Below, in pieces: positions 1 to 8,316 of a stretch of 64,000 bases of DNA. Below the pieces are notes generated by a model, which saw nothing but the letters and a program-made list of their open reading frames with translations, was not told where the DNA came from and ran no database searches. A program made the translations under genes and the position numbers. Location of the stretch: the NCBI RefSeq assembly GCF_022919835.1, contig NZ_CP095074.1, positions 4,008,001-4,072,000 on the forward strand, written 5' to 3'. This stretch comes from Halobacillus shinanisalinarum (GTDB lineage: Bacteria; Bacillota; Bacilli; Bacillales; Halobacillaceae). Each line of letters opens with the position of its first letter. Positions within the stretch are counted from its first letter, which is position 1.

Positions 1-7
1 TCTGCTT

Positions 8-484
8 ATGAGAGAACCAAGTCAACGAATATCGAGACGTGCCCTCACACTTTGGAGGATTTATGGGTACATAAATACAGGAATCGTAGGGGTCATAGCC
101 ATTGCGATTATCATCCTTACAAATCTATATTCATGGCCGCTCTGGCCAAGCTTTGTGATTGGTGTTCTATTTGTCTTAGAAATTATTTTTTCTATTTGGC
201 TGATTCCATCTATTAAGTGGGATCGTTTGCGGTATGAAGTGAGAGATCAGGAAATTGAATACCAATATGGATTATTTATCGTTAAACGGATTCTTGTACC
301 AATGGTTCGTGTGCAGCATGTGGATACAGAACAAGGCCCGCTGCTTCGAAAGTATCGATTGGCTACAATTAGTATATCTACAGCCGCAACGGTACATAAA
401 ATACCGGCACTCGATGAACGAGAAGCTGAGGGGCTTAGGAATACGATCTCATCTTTAGCAAGGGTGGCTGAGGATGATGTTTGA
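8..484 (+). CDS. ydbS: PH domain-containing membrane protein YdbS
   Basis: 158 aa protein of the bacterial PH (bPH2/DUF304) family, close in length and sequence to B. subtilis YdbS. Two membrane segments lie at about residues 20-40 and 45-67. The single PH domain (about 75-150) carries the motif VPMVRVQHVDTEQGPLL, which is nearly invariant in YdbS. It overlaps the next gene by 11 bases, so the two are translationally coupled and probably form one membrane complex. In B. subtilis ydbST belongs to the envelope-stress sigma-W regulon and has been linked to peptide antibiotic resistance; any sigma-W promoter here would lie left of the window, so this is not seen. The biochemical role is unknown. 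Confidence 0.88.
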   Translation: MREPSQRISRRALTLWRIYGYINTGIVGVIAIAIIILTNLYSWPLWPSFVIGVLFVLEIIFSIWLIPSIKWDRLRYEVRDQEIEYQYGLFIVKRILVPMVRVQHVDTEQGPLLRKYRLATISISTAATVHKIPALDEREAEGLRNTISSLARVAEDDV

Positions 485-1934
485 ACCACAACGTCTTCAT
501 CCAGTATCCGCCGTTCTTAACTTTGTGAAAGGGTTAAAGGACGCGATTTTTCCGATCATTGCTATTTTCTTTTTAAATGGGAACCAGGTGGAAGGCTTCC
601 TCAACTGGCTTCCCCTCATTTTATCAGCCTCCTTTTTAGTACTCATACTAATAGCCGGGATTGTAAAGTGGCTTCGTTTTACTTATCGAGTGCAGGAAGG
701 GGAACTGCGTATTGAATATGGTCTGATTTTTCGAAAAAAGCGGTATATCCCTATGGATCGGATCCAAAGCCTCAATTTCTCTGAAGGGGTTTTGCACAGG
801 CCTTTTCAACTTGTGAAAGTTTCGATTGAAACAGCCGGTTCTCCAGGAAGTCAAGAGGCAGAAGCTGAATTGACGGCAATTAAGAGATCAGAAGCAAAAA
901 GGCTTGAGGAAATTATATACCATGGTAAACAGGAACGTTCTTTCGTAGAGGAGCAGACAGAGGAACAGGGAATGGATTCGGATCGGATGCTTGTTTATGG
1001 GATGACTATGAAGGATCTGGTGCTCATGGCTCTTACCTCTGGAGGAGCAGGTGTAGTTATTTCAGGGGTAGCGGTTTTCTTTTCGCAGATTATTGAATTT
1101 CTTCCCGTGGGAACGATTTATGAAGAAGTGCTCGATTGGCTTCAAATTGGAGTTCTTATTGTCGGCTTAACCGCACTACTTATTCTTCTACTGGCTTACG
1201 GAATCTCTGTTATCTTAACTGTGCTTCGTTTTGGCAAATTTTCCGTTTTCATTGAGGGGGAAGACTTAATCATCACACGTGGTTTACTAGAAAAGAAACA
1301 AATCACCATACCCTTAAATCGGATTCAAGGGATAAGAGTGGATGAAAATATGATACGGCAGCCTTTAGGGTTTGCAACCATATCGATCATTAGTGCAGGT
1401 GGCTCCATCAAGGGTGACGCGGAGCAGCAGTTTAAAGTGCTCCCTTTAATTAAGCGGAGTCAAATCAAAGGTGTTATGGAAAGCATCCTGCCCCAATATG
1501 ATCTTGATGTATCGTTAAAACGTCCGCCGAAGCGTGCACGAATACGCTATCTAGTAAGGTGTGTCTTGTTTCCTGCCGTCCTTGCCATAGCTGCAAGTGT
1601 GTTCTTTTGGCCTGTTGGTTTGGTTTCCTTACTGATTGTTCCGATTTTCATTGGGTTAGGTGTATTGAATCATCGGGATGCAGGATGGAATGTTCGTGAT
1701 AAACAACTAACATTAAGCTATCGGTTTATGACGAAACAAACCTATGTTATGAAAAAGCACCGAATTCAATCAAGCCAGTGTTCACAATCTATATTACAAA
1801 AACGTGCCCGCCTTTCCTCAGTTGAAGTAACGTTAAAAACAGGAGTAGGAAAGGCAAGAGCACATTGTCATCACTTAGAGAATGAGGATATTGAACAGAT
1901 AATGGATTGGTTTAAACATGAAAATATAGGGTGA
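474..1934 (+). CDS. ydbT: PH domain-containing membrane protein YdbT
   Basis: 486 aa partner of YdbS. It has three bPH2 domains, each preceded by paired hydrophobic helices (about residues 18-62, 175-245 and 360-395). The repeated signature is seen as RYIPMDRIQSLNFSEG near residue 90, KQITIPLNRIQGIRVDE near 275 and a degenerate KKHRIQSSQCSQS near 425. Length agrees with B. subtilis YdbT (about 490 aa). The start ATG lies inside ydbS, and a strong hairpin terminator follows directly, closing a two-gene operon. A role in envelope integrity or peptide stress is inferred from the B. subtilis operon. Confidence 0.88.
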   Translation: MMFEPQRLHPVSAVLNFVKGLKDAIFPIIAIFFLNGNQVEGFLNWLPLILSASFLVLILIAGIVKWLRFTYRVQEGELRIEYGLIFRKKRYIPMDRIQSLNFSEGVLHRPFQLVKVSIETAGSPGSQEAEAELTAIKRSEAKRLEEIIYHGKQERSFVEEQTEEQGMDSDRMLVYGMTMKDLVLMALTSGGAGVVISGVAVFFSQIIEFLPVGTIYEEVLDWLQIGVLIVGLTALLILLLAYGISVILTVLRFGKFSVFIEGEDLIITRGLLEKKQITIPLNRIQGIRVDENMIRQPLGFATISIISAGGSIKGDAEQQFKVLPLIKRSQIKGVMESILPQYDLDVSLKRPPKRARIRYLVRCVLFPAVLAIAASVFFWPVGLVSLLIVPIFIGLGVLNHRDAGWNVRDKQLTLSYRFMTKQTYVMKKHRIQSSQCSQSILQKRARLSSVEVTLKTGVGKARAHCHHLENEDIEQIMDWFKHENIG

Positions 1935-1939
1935 TCCTC

Positions 1940-1978
1940 AGTCGATTTCTATTGTTTTTGTAGAAATCGACTTTTTTT
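1940..1978 (+). terminator. Intrinsic terminator after ydbST
   Basis: A 12-bp stem (AGTCGATTTCTA with TAGAAATCGACT) is followed by seven T residues, directly after the ydbT stop codon. Confidence 0.9.
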
Positions 1979-1984
1979 ATTGTT

Positions 1985-2039
1985 AAAACCGAACGATTTT
2001 TGATAAATACTTGAATTTTGTTCGTAAAACGAATATTAT
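1985..2039 (+). promoter_or_regulatory. Sigma-A promoter with paired PurR boxes
   Basis: Two inverted PurBox-like sites are visible: AAAACCGAACGATTTT at 1985-2000, and at 2014-2029 the complement of TTTTACGAACAAAATT. Their CGAAC cores are about 25 bases apart, in the arrangement bound by Bacillus PurR. The second box overlaps a -35 TTGAAT (2011-2016), which is 17 bases before a -10 TATTAT (2034-2039). A bound repressor would therefore occlude the promoter. The remaining leader (about 35 nt) is too short for a purine riboswitch. This matches the downstream purine permease. Confidence 0.72.
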
Positions 2040-2081
2040 TATACATGTTATGATTTTCATTCGGAAAGTAAGGTGTGATTC

Positions 2082-3377
2082 ATGTTGAAAATATTTCGTT
2101 TACAAGAAAACAATACAAATGTCCGAACAGAGATGCTGGCGGGTCTAACAACGTTCTTAACAATGGTTTATATAGTCATCGTTAATCCTGCGATTCTTTC
2201 TGCTGCTGGTCTGCCTTTCGACCAGGTATTTATGGCAACAGTGATTGCAGCGATTGTTGGTACGTTAATCATGGCGTTAGCTGCCAATTATCCGATAGCC
2301 ATTGCACCTGGAATGGGGATGAATGCTTACTTTGTTACAGAAGTGGCTCAACAAGATGTAAGTTATTCTGTGATTTTAGGGACCGTCTTCCTAGCAGGTA
2401 TTCTATTTGTTATTTTAAGTTTAACCAGCTTGAGAGAAATCCTAATTACAGCTATCCCATCTTCACTAAAGTACGGAATTACATCAGGGATCGGTCTTTT
2501 TATTGCATTTTTGGGATTACGAATGTCAGGCATCGTTGTCGCAAGTGAATCTACACTCGTTACCCTTGGTGATCTCACCGCACCAGGGACGGTGTTAACG
2601 ATCGTTGGCTTGTTTATCACACTTGGTTTAATTGCTCGCCGAGTAACAGGGGCGTTATTCATTGGCATGGTCGTTACAGCTATTATAGGAATGTTTACAG
2701 GGCAGTTATCTTTTGAAGATGGACTTATGTCTGCACCACCTTCTCCCGTATTTTGGGACATTGATTTAGCTGGAGTATTCAGTAATGGACTATATACAGT
2801 GATTTTTGCCTTTTTGCTCGTGACCATTTTTGATACGACAGGAACGATGATTGGAGTAGCTGAACAGGCCGGTTTCATTCGTAAAGATGGAAGTTTACCG
2901 AGAGCACGTGCTGCTTTGATGGCTGATGCCACAGCTACGACCGCTGGTGCAATGTTTGGTACGAGTCCATCCTCCGCTTATGTTGAATCCTCTTCAGGTG
3001 TGGCTGTCGGCGGAAGAACCGGGCTTACTACTGTTGTTGTTGCTGGCTTATTTTTACTTTCTATTTTCTTCTCTCCGTTAGTAGGAGCAGTATCGAATTT
3101 GGCCGCGATTACAGCACCTGTGCTTATAATCGTCGGTTGTTTTATGATGGAAGGCTTAGCAAAAATCAATTGGCAGAATTTTGATGATGCTTTTCCAGCT
3201 TTCATTATTATTCTATCTATGCCTTTGACATCAAGCATCGCTACAGGAATCGCCTTTGGCTTTATAACCTATCCGCTGTTGAAACTAATGAATGGCAAAG
3301 CGAAGGATGTCCACTGGATTTTATATGTATTTGGCTTTATTTTCATCCTGCAAATGATCTTTTTCCCAGGTCATTAA
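2082..3377 (+). CDS. NCS2-type purine (hypoxanthine/guanine-class) permease
   Basis: 431 aa polytopic membrane protein of the AzgA/PbuG/PbuO branch of the NCS2 (nucleobase:cation symporter 2) family. Family marks include TTFLTMVYIVIVNPAILSAAG near the N terminus, PGMGMNAYF near residue 77 and FDTTGTMIGVAEQAGF near 250. About 12-14 hydrophobic segments cover the length, typical for the family. It should import hypoxanthine, guanine or adenine for salvage. A good RBS (AAGGTG) precedes the ATG. The paired PurR boxes at the promoter support a purine substrate. PbuG and PbuO cannot be told apart by eye, so no symbol is given. Confidence 0.9.
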   Translation: MLKIFRLQENNTNVRTEMLAGLTTFLTMVYIVIVNPAILSAAGLPFDQVFMATVIAAIVGTLIMALAANYPIAIAPGMGMNAYFVTEVAQQDVSYSVILGTVFLAGILFVILSLTSLREILITAIPSSLKYGITSGIGLFIAFLGLRMSGIVVASESTLVTLGDLTAPGTVLTIVGLFITLGLIARRVTGALFIGMVVTAIIGMFTGQLSFEDGLMSAPPSPVFWDIDLAGVFSNGLYTVIFAFLLVTIFDTTGTMIGVAEQAGFIRKDGSLPRARAALMADATATTAGAMFGTSPSSAYVESSSGVAVGGRTGLTTVVVAGLFLLSIFFSPLVGAVSNLAAITAPVLIIVGCFMMEGLAKINWQNFDDAFPAFIIILSMPLTSSIATGIAFGFITYPLLKLMNGKAKDVHWILYVFGFIFILQMIFFPGH

Positions 3378-3598
3378 GTTCTTAAGTTATGTTCCTCATG
3401 CAAGAACATGGGGGATGACTAACATAAATGTTAATTTAAAATTTTTGAAACTATTTATTTAACTGATTCGTCTAATGTATAGAAACACTTTAAAGCGTTA
3501 GAGGATACTGAGTATGTGAAGTTTGGTGAACAGGTCGTGATACATTATTGTTACACGAGCCTTTCATTATAAAAATGATATACCTCCCCTTAGGTATA

Positions 3599-3640
3599 GC
3601 ACTCTTCGGCTGACCACCGGAGGGTGCATTTTGGTTTTTT
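3599..3640 (+). terminator. Hairpin terminator inside the long intergenic stretch
   Basis: GCACTCTTCGG pairs with CCGGAGGGTGC (two G-T pairs) around the loop CTGACCA and is followed by ATTTTGGTTTTTT. It lies about 220 bases after the purine permease, so it may end either that mRNA or a small RNA. Confidence 0.6.
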
Positions 3641-3822
3641 ATGAGAGAAGTTATTCCTACAGATTACGCTCCTTTCAAAAGAAACTGATAGGATGCTGCG
3701 GGAAATATCGCAGCAGGGCAACGCCAGCTGAAGAGATGGTTGATAGTATGCTGCCAATTTGACGTAAGTAGGTCTACTAAGAATGGAAGTTCTGGGACGT
3801 AACAGGCACAAATATTTATGGA

Positions 3823-3860
3823 AAAAAAGCTGCTGAATAAATCATTCAGCAGCTTTTTTT
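3823..3860 (+). terminator. Orphan intrinsic terminator
   Basis: A 12-bp stem AAGCTGCTGAAT / ATTCAGCAGCTT with a five-base loop is followed by seven T residues. No gene ends just upstream, which suggests that an unannotated short transcript stops here. Confidence 0.8.
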
Positions 3861-3981
3861 ATGCTTTAGGAAAAAATTCCTGAATCAATAAAAACACTTG
3901 TAAATGCTTTGTTATTGGGAATAATATCGATAAATGAGGATAAAGATCGATTTAATGAAAATTCTATCAATTGAATAAGTA

Positions 3982-4043
3982 TTGCAAGACGTCTGACAAC
4001 CTGTTAAAATCCATATTAGAAACAGATCATGAAAGCATTTTCA
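3982..4043 (+). promoter_or_regulatory. Sigma-A promoter with a cre-like CcpA site
   Basis: The -35 TTGCAA (3982-3987) and -10 TAAAAT (4005-4010) are spaced by 17 bases. A site TGAAAGCATTTTCA at 4030-4043 matches the catabolite-response consensus TGWAANCGNTNWCA at all but one position. It lies just downstream of the expected transcription start, a position where CcpA represses. Nucleoside catabolism genes in B. subtilis are under CcpA control, which fits the next gene. Confidence 0.6.
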
Positions 4044-4089
4044 TTTTGTGTGTGTCTGACGATTTAAACTTTTGAGGGGGAACTTAAGC

Positions 4090-5280
4090 GTGGATATCTT
4101 ACTAGGAATTTTGGCCGTTGTTGTTATTCTTGGAATCGCATATTTCATGTCTAATGATCGTAAAAATATAAATTATTTTGGTATTGGTGTTATGCTCCTG
4201 GCCCAGCTTATAACAACTTTTGTCATGTTTGAGACAGAAGTTGGCGCATGGATTATTAACAAAATATCATGGGTATTTAACAAACTCATTGAATTCGGGA
4301 CCGTTGGTGTCAACTTTGTTCTTGGCGGTGTGGCGACAGATGAGGGAGCTTCTGTATTCTTCTTTAATGTACTACTATTAATTATCTTCTTTGCAACCAT
4401 TCTATCTGTTCTTACGTACCTAAAGATTTTGCCATTTATTATTAAATATTTAGGTCAGTTCTTATCTTATATTACTCGCTTACCTAAGATTGAGTCTTTT
4501 AACGCAGTAAACAGTATCTTCTTTGGACAATCCGAAGCCATTATTGCTATTAAGTCACAATTTAAACAGCTTAGTGATAACCGCTTATATATCGTAAGTG
4601 CTTCAGCAATGGGGTCTGTATCAGCTTCCATTGTCGGTGCATATCTTGGCATTCTACCTCCTGATTATGTTCTTGTAGCCCTTCCGCTAAATATGTTTAG
4701 TGCACTTATTGTTGCTTCATTAATTGCACCCGTTAAAGTGCCTAAAGAGGAAGACTACGTAGACATTGAAGACGTGTCTGGTTCGAAAAGTCTTTTCGAG
4801 GCCATGGGGAATGGTGCATTAGACGGTGGTAAAATTGCTTTAATCGTAGCGGCGATGCTTATCGCGTTTATCGCATCCCTTGAATTAGTTAATGCTCTCT
4901 TTTCATTCCTATTCGCAGGCTTCACTTTACAGGAAGGGCTTGGCTATCTTATCGCACCAATCGGTTTTCTAATGGGTATCCCTGCTTCAGAAGTAATTGA
5001 TGCAGGTGCCATCATGGGAACGAAAATTGTAACGAACGAATTCGTTGCCATGCTTGAGTTCCAAGGAATGGTTGATCAAGTATCAGAAAAAACAGTTGGT
5101 ATTGTTACGGTGTTCCTAACAAGTTTTGCTAACTTCTCTTCTATAGGAATCATTGCAGGCACGGTACAAGGGATTGACGCTGACAAAGGTGCTCGCGTAT
5201 CAGGATTTGGTATGAAGCTTCTTGTTGGTGCAACACTTGGTTCCATGCTTTCTGCAACGATGGCTGGATTATTCCTATAA
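4090..5280 (+). CDS. Concentrative nucleoside transporter (NupC/CNT family)
   Basis: 396 aa inner-membrane nucleoside:cation symporter. The CNT layout is visible: an N-terminal gate with INFVLGG-like sequence (VNFVLGGVA, about 76-84), the core motif FFGQSEAIIAIK near residue 145, and a C-terminal half with ASEVIDAGAIMGTKIVTNEFVA and GFANFSSIGI-like (TSFANFSSIGI) segments. The GTG at 4090 is chosen because AGGGGG (4075-4080) sits ten bases upstream; an in-frame TTG at 4072 overlaps that RBS. A monocistronic unit is suggested by its own promoter and terminator. Pyrimidine and purine nucleoside subtypes are not distinguished. Confidence 0.88.
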   Translation: MDILLGILAVVVILGIAYFMSNDRKNINYFGIGVMLLAQLITTFVMFETEVGAWIINKISWVFNKLIEFGTVGVNFVLGGVATDEGASVFFFNVLLLIIFFATILSVLTYLKILPFIIKYLGQFLSYITRLPKIESFNAVNSIFFGQSEAIIAIKSQFKQLSDNRLYIVSASAMGSVSASIVGAYLGILPPDYVLVALPLNMFSALIVASLIAPVKVPKEEDYVDIEDVSGSKSLFEAMGNGALDGGKIALIVAAMLIAFIASLELVNALFSFLFAGFTLQEGLGYLIAPIGFLMGIPASEVIDAGAIMGTKIVTNEFVAMLEFQGMVDQVSEKTVGIVTVFLTSFANFSSIGIIAGTVQGIDADKGARVSGFGMKLLVGATLGSMLSATMAGLFL

Positions 5281-5293
5281 AAATAAGTAAGAA

Positions 5294-5331
5294 GAAGCCT
5301 GGCCAGAGAGATTCCTTGGCCAGGCTTTTTT
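5294..5331 (+). terminator. Intrinsic terminator after the nucleoside transporter
   Basis: AAGCCTGGCCA pairs with TGGCCAGGCTT around an 11-base loop and is followed by a T run; it lies 14 bases after the stop codon. Confidence 0.9.
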
Positions 5332-5356
5332 GCATGTGGGCAGAATCACAATGATT

Positions 5357-5500
5357 TAGGACAGAATCCTTCAAACGCTCTTCCCTTCTTGCTGCGAGAA
5401 TGATATTTGCTTCCTTATCTGCTAATTCTTTGGCAGTCTCCCCACCAATTCCACTAGATGCTCCCATAATAATCACTACTTTCTCTTTTATGTTAGACAT
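5357..5500 (-). pseudogene. Truncated short-chain dehydrogenase, N-terminal remnant
   Basis: About the first 48 residues of a classical short-chain dehydrogenase/reductase are preserved: the beta-1 strand, the glycine-rich cofactor loop GASSGIG, and AARREERLKD at the end of beta-2. The start codon still has a good RBS (AAAGGAGAG). Homology stops around 5357, and the frame then runs into the terminator region of the converging nucleoside transporter. The catalytic YxxxK half is missing, so this cannot be a working enzyme. An intact but different SDR lies just to the right on the other strand. The likely cause is a deletion with one end near 5340. Confidence 0.75.
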
Positions 5501-5657
5501 AAATAATACTCTCCTTTGTAGAAACTATCGAACTGTTCTGTGTTGCAATGTTCTCTCATGTTTTTGTATGGTTAAACGTATAAAAACATAAATGATCTCG
5601 GGGGACTTATGAGAGATTGGAATAATAAATTAATCCTATATAAATTGAGGTGGTTGA

Positions 5658-6497
5658 ATGGATAAGAAGGTAGCTATAGTAACAGGCGCTAATTCAGGAA
5701 TGGGACTTGCGACGACGATTGAACTTGCTAAATACGGTTCACATGTAATCATGTTTTGCAGGAATGAAAATAGAGGGGCGGAGGCTTTAAAAATAGCTAA
5801 AGAGAAAAGTAGATCAGACAATCTTTCACTAATTCTCTGCGATCTCGGTTCACTTGAAAGTATAAGAAAAGCAACGAAGGAATTTAAAAAACATCATCAA
5901 GCACTTGACTTGCTTATTAACAATGCGGGTGTTGTTTCTATTAAAAAACGTGTGACTCAGGACGGTTTTGAGTCTCAACTTGGTGTCAATCATTTAGGTC
6001 ATTTTCTATTAACGAATTTACTGCTTGATAATTTAAAGGCTGCAGATGAAGCGAGAGTCATTGTAGTTTCTTCGGGGGCACATAAATGGGGGAAGATCTA
6101 TTTTAATGATCCACATTTCATAAAAAACTATAATGTAATCAAGGGATATGGACAATCTAAACTGGCTAACATTTTATTTGCAAGAGCTTTAGCAAATAAG
6201 TTGGAAGGGACAAATATAACCGTAAATAGCCTTCATCCTGGTGCAGTTGCTACTAACCTTGGCGTAGACAGAGGGACTGGCTTCGGAAAGATGATTATGA
6301 AAGGTCTGTCTTCGTTTTTCAAGACACCATTACAAGGGGTTGAGACAGCCATTTACCTAGCAACTAGTCCTGAAGTGAAGGGGATATCTGGTGAGTATTA
6401 TTATAATAAAAAAAAGGCTCCTACTTCAAAGCGAGGTCTTGATTTAGACTTGGCTGAAAAATTATGGCGCTGGAGTGAGGAGCAAGTTCATCTTTGA
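5658..6497 (+). CDS. SDR family oxidoreductase, retinol-dehydrogenase-like
   Basis: 279 aa NAD(P)-dependent short-chain dehydrogenase. The cofactor loop TGANSGMG is at residues 9-16, the NNAG motif (LLINNAGVV) near 92-95, the serine strand VIVVSSGAHKWG near 137, and the catalytic pair Y164 and K168 in GYGQSKLAN. The conserved PGAVATNLG follows. The sequence resembles the retinol dehydrogenase/WW-oxidoreductase-like branch, whose bacterial substrates are mostly unknown. The RBS is weak (GAGGTGG). No clear operon partner; the aldehyde dehydrogenase 78 bases downstream has its own RBS and could be co-transcribed. Confidence 0.82.
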   Translation: MDKKVAIVTGANSGMGLATTIELAKYGSHVIMFCRNENRGAEALKIAKEKSRSDNLSLILCDLGSLESIRKATKEFKKHHQALDLLINNAGVVSIKKRVTQDGFESQLGVNHLGHFLLTNLLLDNLKAADEARVIVVSSGAHKWGKIYFNDPHFIKNYNVIKGYGQSKLANILFARALANKLEGTNITVNSLHPGAVATNLGVDRGTGFGKMIMKGLSSFFKTPLQGVETAIYLATSPEVKGISGEYYYNKKKAPTSKRGLDLDLAEKLWRWSEEQVHL

Positions 6498-6575
6498 GAA
6501 GAACTACAATAAGTTTACTTCCTACTTAAAAAGGTTATATTCTCTATAGATTCCATTTGAAAGGGAGTATGTTCT

Positions 6576-8003
6576 GTGGTTAAGCAATTTAAATTATATA
6601 TAGACGGTGAATGGATAGATACAGATGAAGTAGTAAATGTAGCAAATAAATATACACATGATACGTATGTCCAAGTAGCAAAAGCATCTGAAAAAGAAGT
6701 AGACCAAGCGATCGGTGCCGCTGAACGTGCATTTACAGAGCAGCAAATGTCTCCTTATAAGCGATATCAAGTGCTCAAGCGTGTTAGTGAACTTTTACAG
6801 GAAAATAAAGAGGAGTTCGCGAAAACCATTACCATGGAAGCAGGGAAGCCGCTTAAACAGGCACGTAACGAAGTAGACCGCGCCACACAAACGGTTGAAC
6901 TTTCAGCGGAAGAGGCGAAGCGGATCCATGGGGAAGGGGTTCCTGTCGAATCAGCCCCAGGCTCTGAGAATCGTATGGCCTTTACGATTAAAGTCCCTGT
7001 GGGCGTGGTCGGGGCAATCAGTCCATTTAACTTCCCATTAAATCTTGTTTCTCATAAAATTGCCCCAGCTATTGCCGCGGGGAACGCTGTAGTGTTGAAG
7101 CCGGCTAGTGCAACCCCTGTCGCTTCCATAATGTTAGCTGAAATGTTTCATGAAGCTGGATTGCCAAAAGGGTTCTTCAATGTCGTTGTGGGCTCGGGGT
7201 CCACTGTGGGAAATCAAATGATGGAAGATAAACGAATCCAGCTATATACGTTTACAGGGAGTGCTGAAGTTGGGCTTAAACTTAAACAAACTACCGGTCT
7301 CAATCGGCTGATCCTTGAGCTTGGAAATAACTCTCCGGTTATTGTTGATAAAGAAGCAGATATCGATGCTGCAGCAAAAAACACAGCGGCTAAGAGCTTC
7401 GCTTTTGCCGGACAAGTGTGTCTCTCTGTTCAGCGTCTTTATGTCCATGAAGATGTCCGGCAAGAATTCCAAGAAAAGTTTATTAAAGCAGTGAAAGAGT
7501 TGAAAGTCGGCGATCCGAATGATGATCAAACAGACGTAGGACCGATGATTAGTGAAGATGAGGCTAAACGTGCCGAGCAATGGATAGAGGAAGCGAAACA
7601 AGCTGGTGGAACTGTCGTACACGGCGGTAAACGAGAGGGTGCCCTTTTATATCCAACAGTTCTTCAAGATATTACACCTGAAATGAAAGTTGTTTGTGAA
7701 GAAATATTCGCGCCTGTTGTAAGTCTGATCCCATTCACAGATATTAAAGAATGCATCAATGAAGTCAATAAGTCCCAGTACGGATTGCAAGGCGGCATAT
7801 TTACACAAAATCTTGATACAGCTTTCTATGCAGCCAAACATGTGCAAGTCGGCGGGCTGATGATCAATGATTCTTCACAATACCGCGTGGATCTGATGCC
7901 ATATGGCGGTGTGAAAGATAGCGGTTCAGGCAAAGAAGGACCGAAGTATTCTATTGAGGAAATGACAGAGGAACGATTAGTTGTCATGAACTTAAATCAG
8001 TAA
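6576..8003 (+). CDS. Aldehyde dehydrogenase family protein
   Basis: 475 aa NAD(P)-dependent aldehyde dehydrogenase that would oxidise an aldehyde to its acid in the cytoplasm. Seen: Rossmann motif FTGSAEVG near residue 228, catalytic general base E248 in LILELGNNSP, and nucleophile C282 in AGQVCLSVQR. The usual glycine-rich GQxC context is kept, and the C-terminal part is complete. It most resembles the lactaldehyde / glyceraldehyde-3-phosphate / sulfoacetaldehyde-type subgroup, but the substrate cannot be read from sequence. The GTG start has AAAGGGAG upstream. The SDR gene just upstream could provide an alcohol-to-aldehyde step; that pairing is only an inference from position. Confidence 0.88.
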   Translation: MVKQFKLYIDGEWIDTDEVVNVANKYTHDTYVQVAKASEKEVDQAIGAAERAFTEQQMSPYKRYQVLKRVSELLQENKEEFAKTITMEAGKPLKQARNEVDRATQTVELSAEEAKRIHGEGVPVESAPGSENRMAFTIKVPVGVVGAISPFNFPLNLVSHKIAPAIAAGNAVVLKPASATPVASIMLAEMFHEAGLPKGFFNVVVGSGSTVGNQMMEDKRIQLYTFTGSAEVGLKLKQTTGLNRLILELGNNSPVIVDKEADIDAAAKNTAAKSFAFAGQVCLSVQRLYVHEDVRQEFQEKFIKAVKELKVGDPNDDQTDVGPMISEDEAKRAEQWIEEAKQAGGTVVHGGKREGALLYPTVLQDITPEMKVVCEEIFAPVVSLIPFTDIKECINEVNKSQYGLQGGIFTQNLDTAFYAAKHVQVGGLMINDSSQYRVDLMPYGGVKDSGSGKEGPKYSIEEMTEERLVVMNLNQ

Positions 8004-8036
8004 TTTGGAAAAGCAAACGTGTACTTTCTCTTATCC

Positions 8037-8066
8037 AAAAAAGGTCGTGGACTCCACGGCCTTTTT
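8037..8066 (+). terminator. Intrinsic terminator after aldehyde dehydrogenase
   Basis: AAAAAAGGTCGTGG / CCACGGCCTTTTTT hairpin (one G-T pair) with a three-base loop and a T run. Confidence 0.9.
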
Positions 8067-8316
8067 TAGGGTTTTGTGAATTATAACTACCGACACGCTT
8101 GCCGAGTAACAGTAAAGCTCTTTACTATAATAGTCTCTGTTCTTAAGTAAACGAGACATATTGTTGGGAGGCAAGTGAGTGTGTAAAAGGCTGACTTTTA
8201 CCACTCTGATCTGAAAAATCCGGTATCCCTTTCTCTGCTTCCTTCAACAGGGCAACGATTTCTACCAAATATTGCACTTAATTTATCAATAGATCAGTTT
8301 CACCAGGGGGAGGGAT
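8067..8316. other. Intergenic region with an orphan 44-codon reverse frame
   Basis: No clear gene. On the minus strand 8277-8143 a GTG-initiated 44-codon frame begins VQYLVEIVALLKEAEKG and looks protein-like, but it lacks an RBS and an in-frame stop lies directly upstream. It may be the tail of a lost gene. I do not recognise it. Confidence 0.2.

Larger units (their letters stand above)
3378..4021 (+). other. Long gene-free stretch with orphan terminators, possible structured RNA
   Basis: About 640 bases with no credible coding frame. It holds a short palindrome (TATACCT..AGGTATA, 3579-3598), a strong hairpin followed by a T-rich run (3599-3640), a stem-loop GCTGCG..CGCAGC near 3693-3712, and a second intrinsic terminator at 3823-3860. 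The second terminator lies about 450 bases beyond the permease stop and cannot simply belong to it. One or two small non-coding transcripts are possible. I could not match the sequence to T-box, SAM, FMN, TPP, purine, cyclic-dinucleotide, 6S, SRP, RNase P or tmRNA consensus motifs. Confidence 0.3.

Noticed and set aside
2363..2932. 189-codon minus-strand frame across the purine permease
   Set aside because: Antisense shadow of a clear membrane transporter gene; composition is Thr/Pro/Lys rich without motif or RBS.
8143..8277. 44-codon reverse frame VQYLVEIVALLKEAEKG..
   Set aside because: Protein-like but no RBS, stop directly upstream and no recognised family; noted only as a possible remnant.
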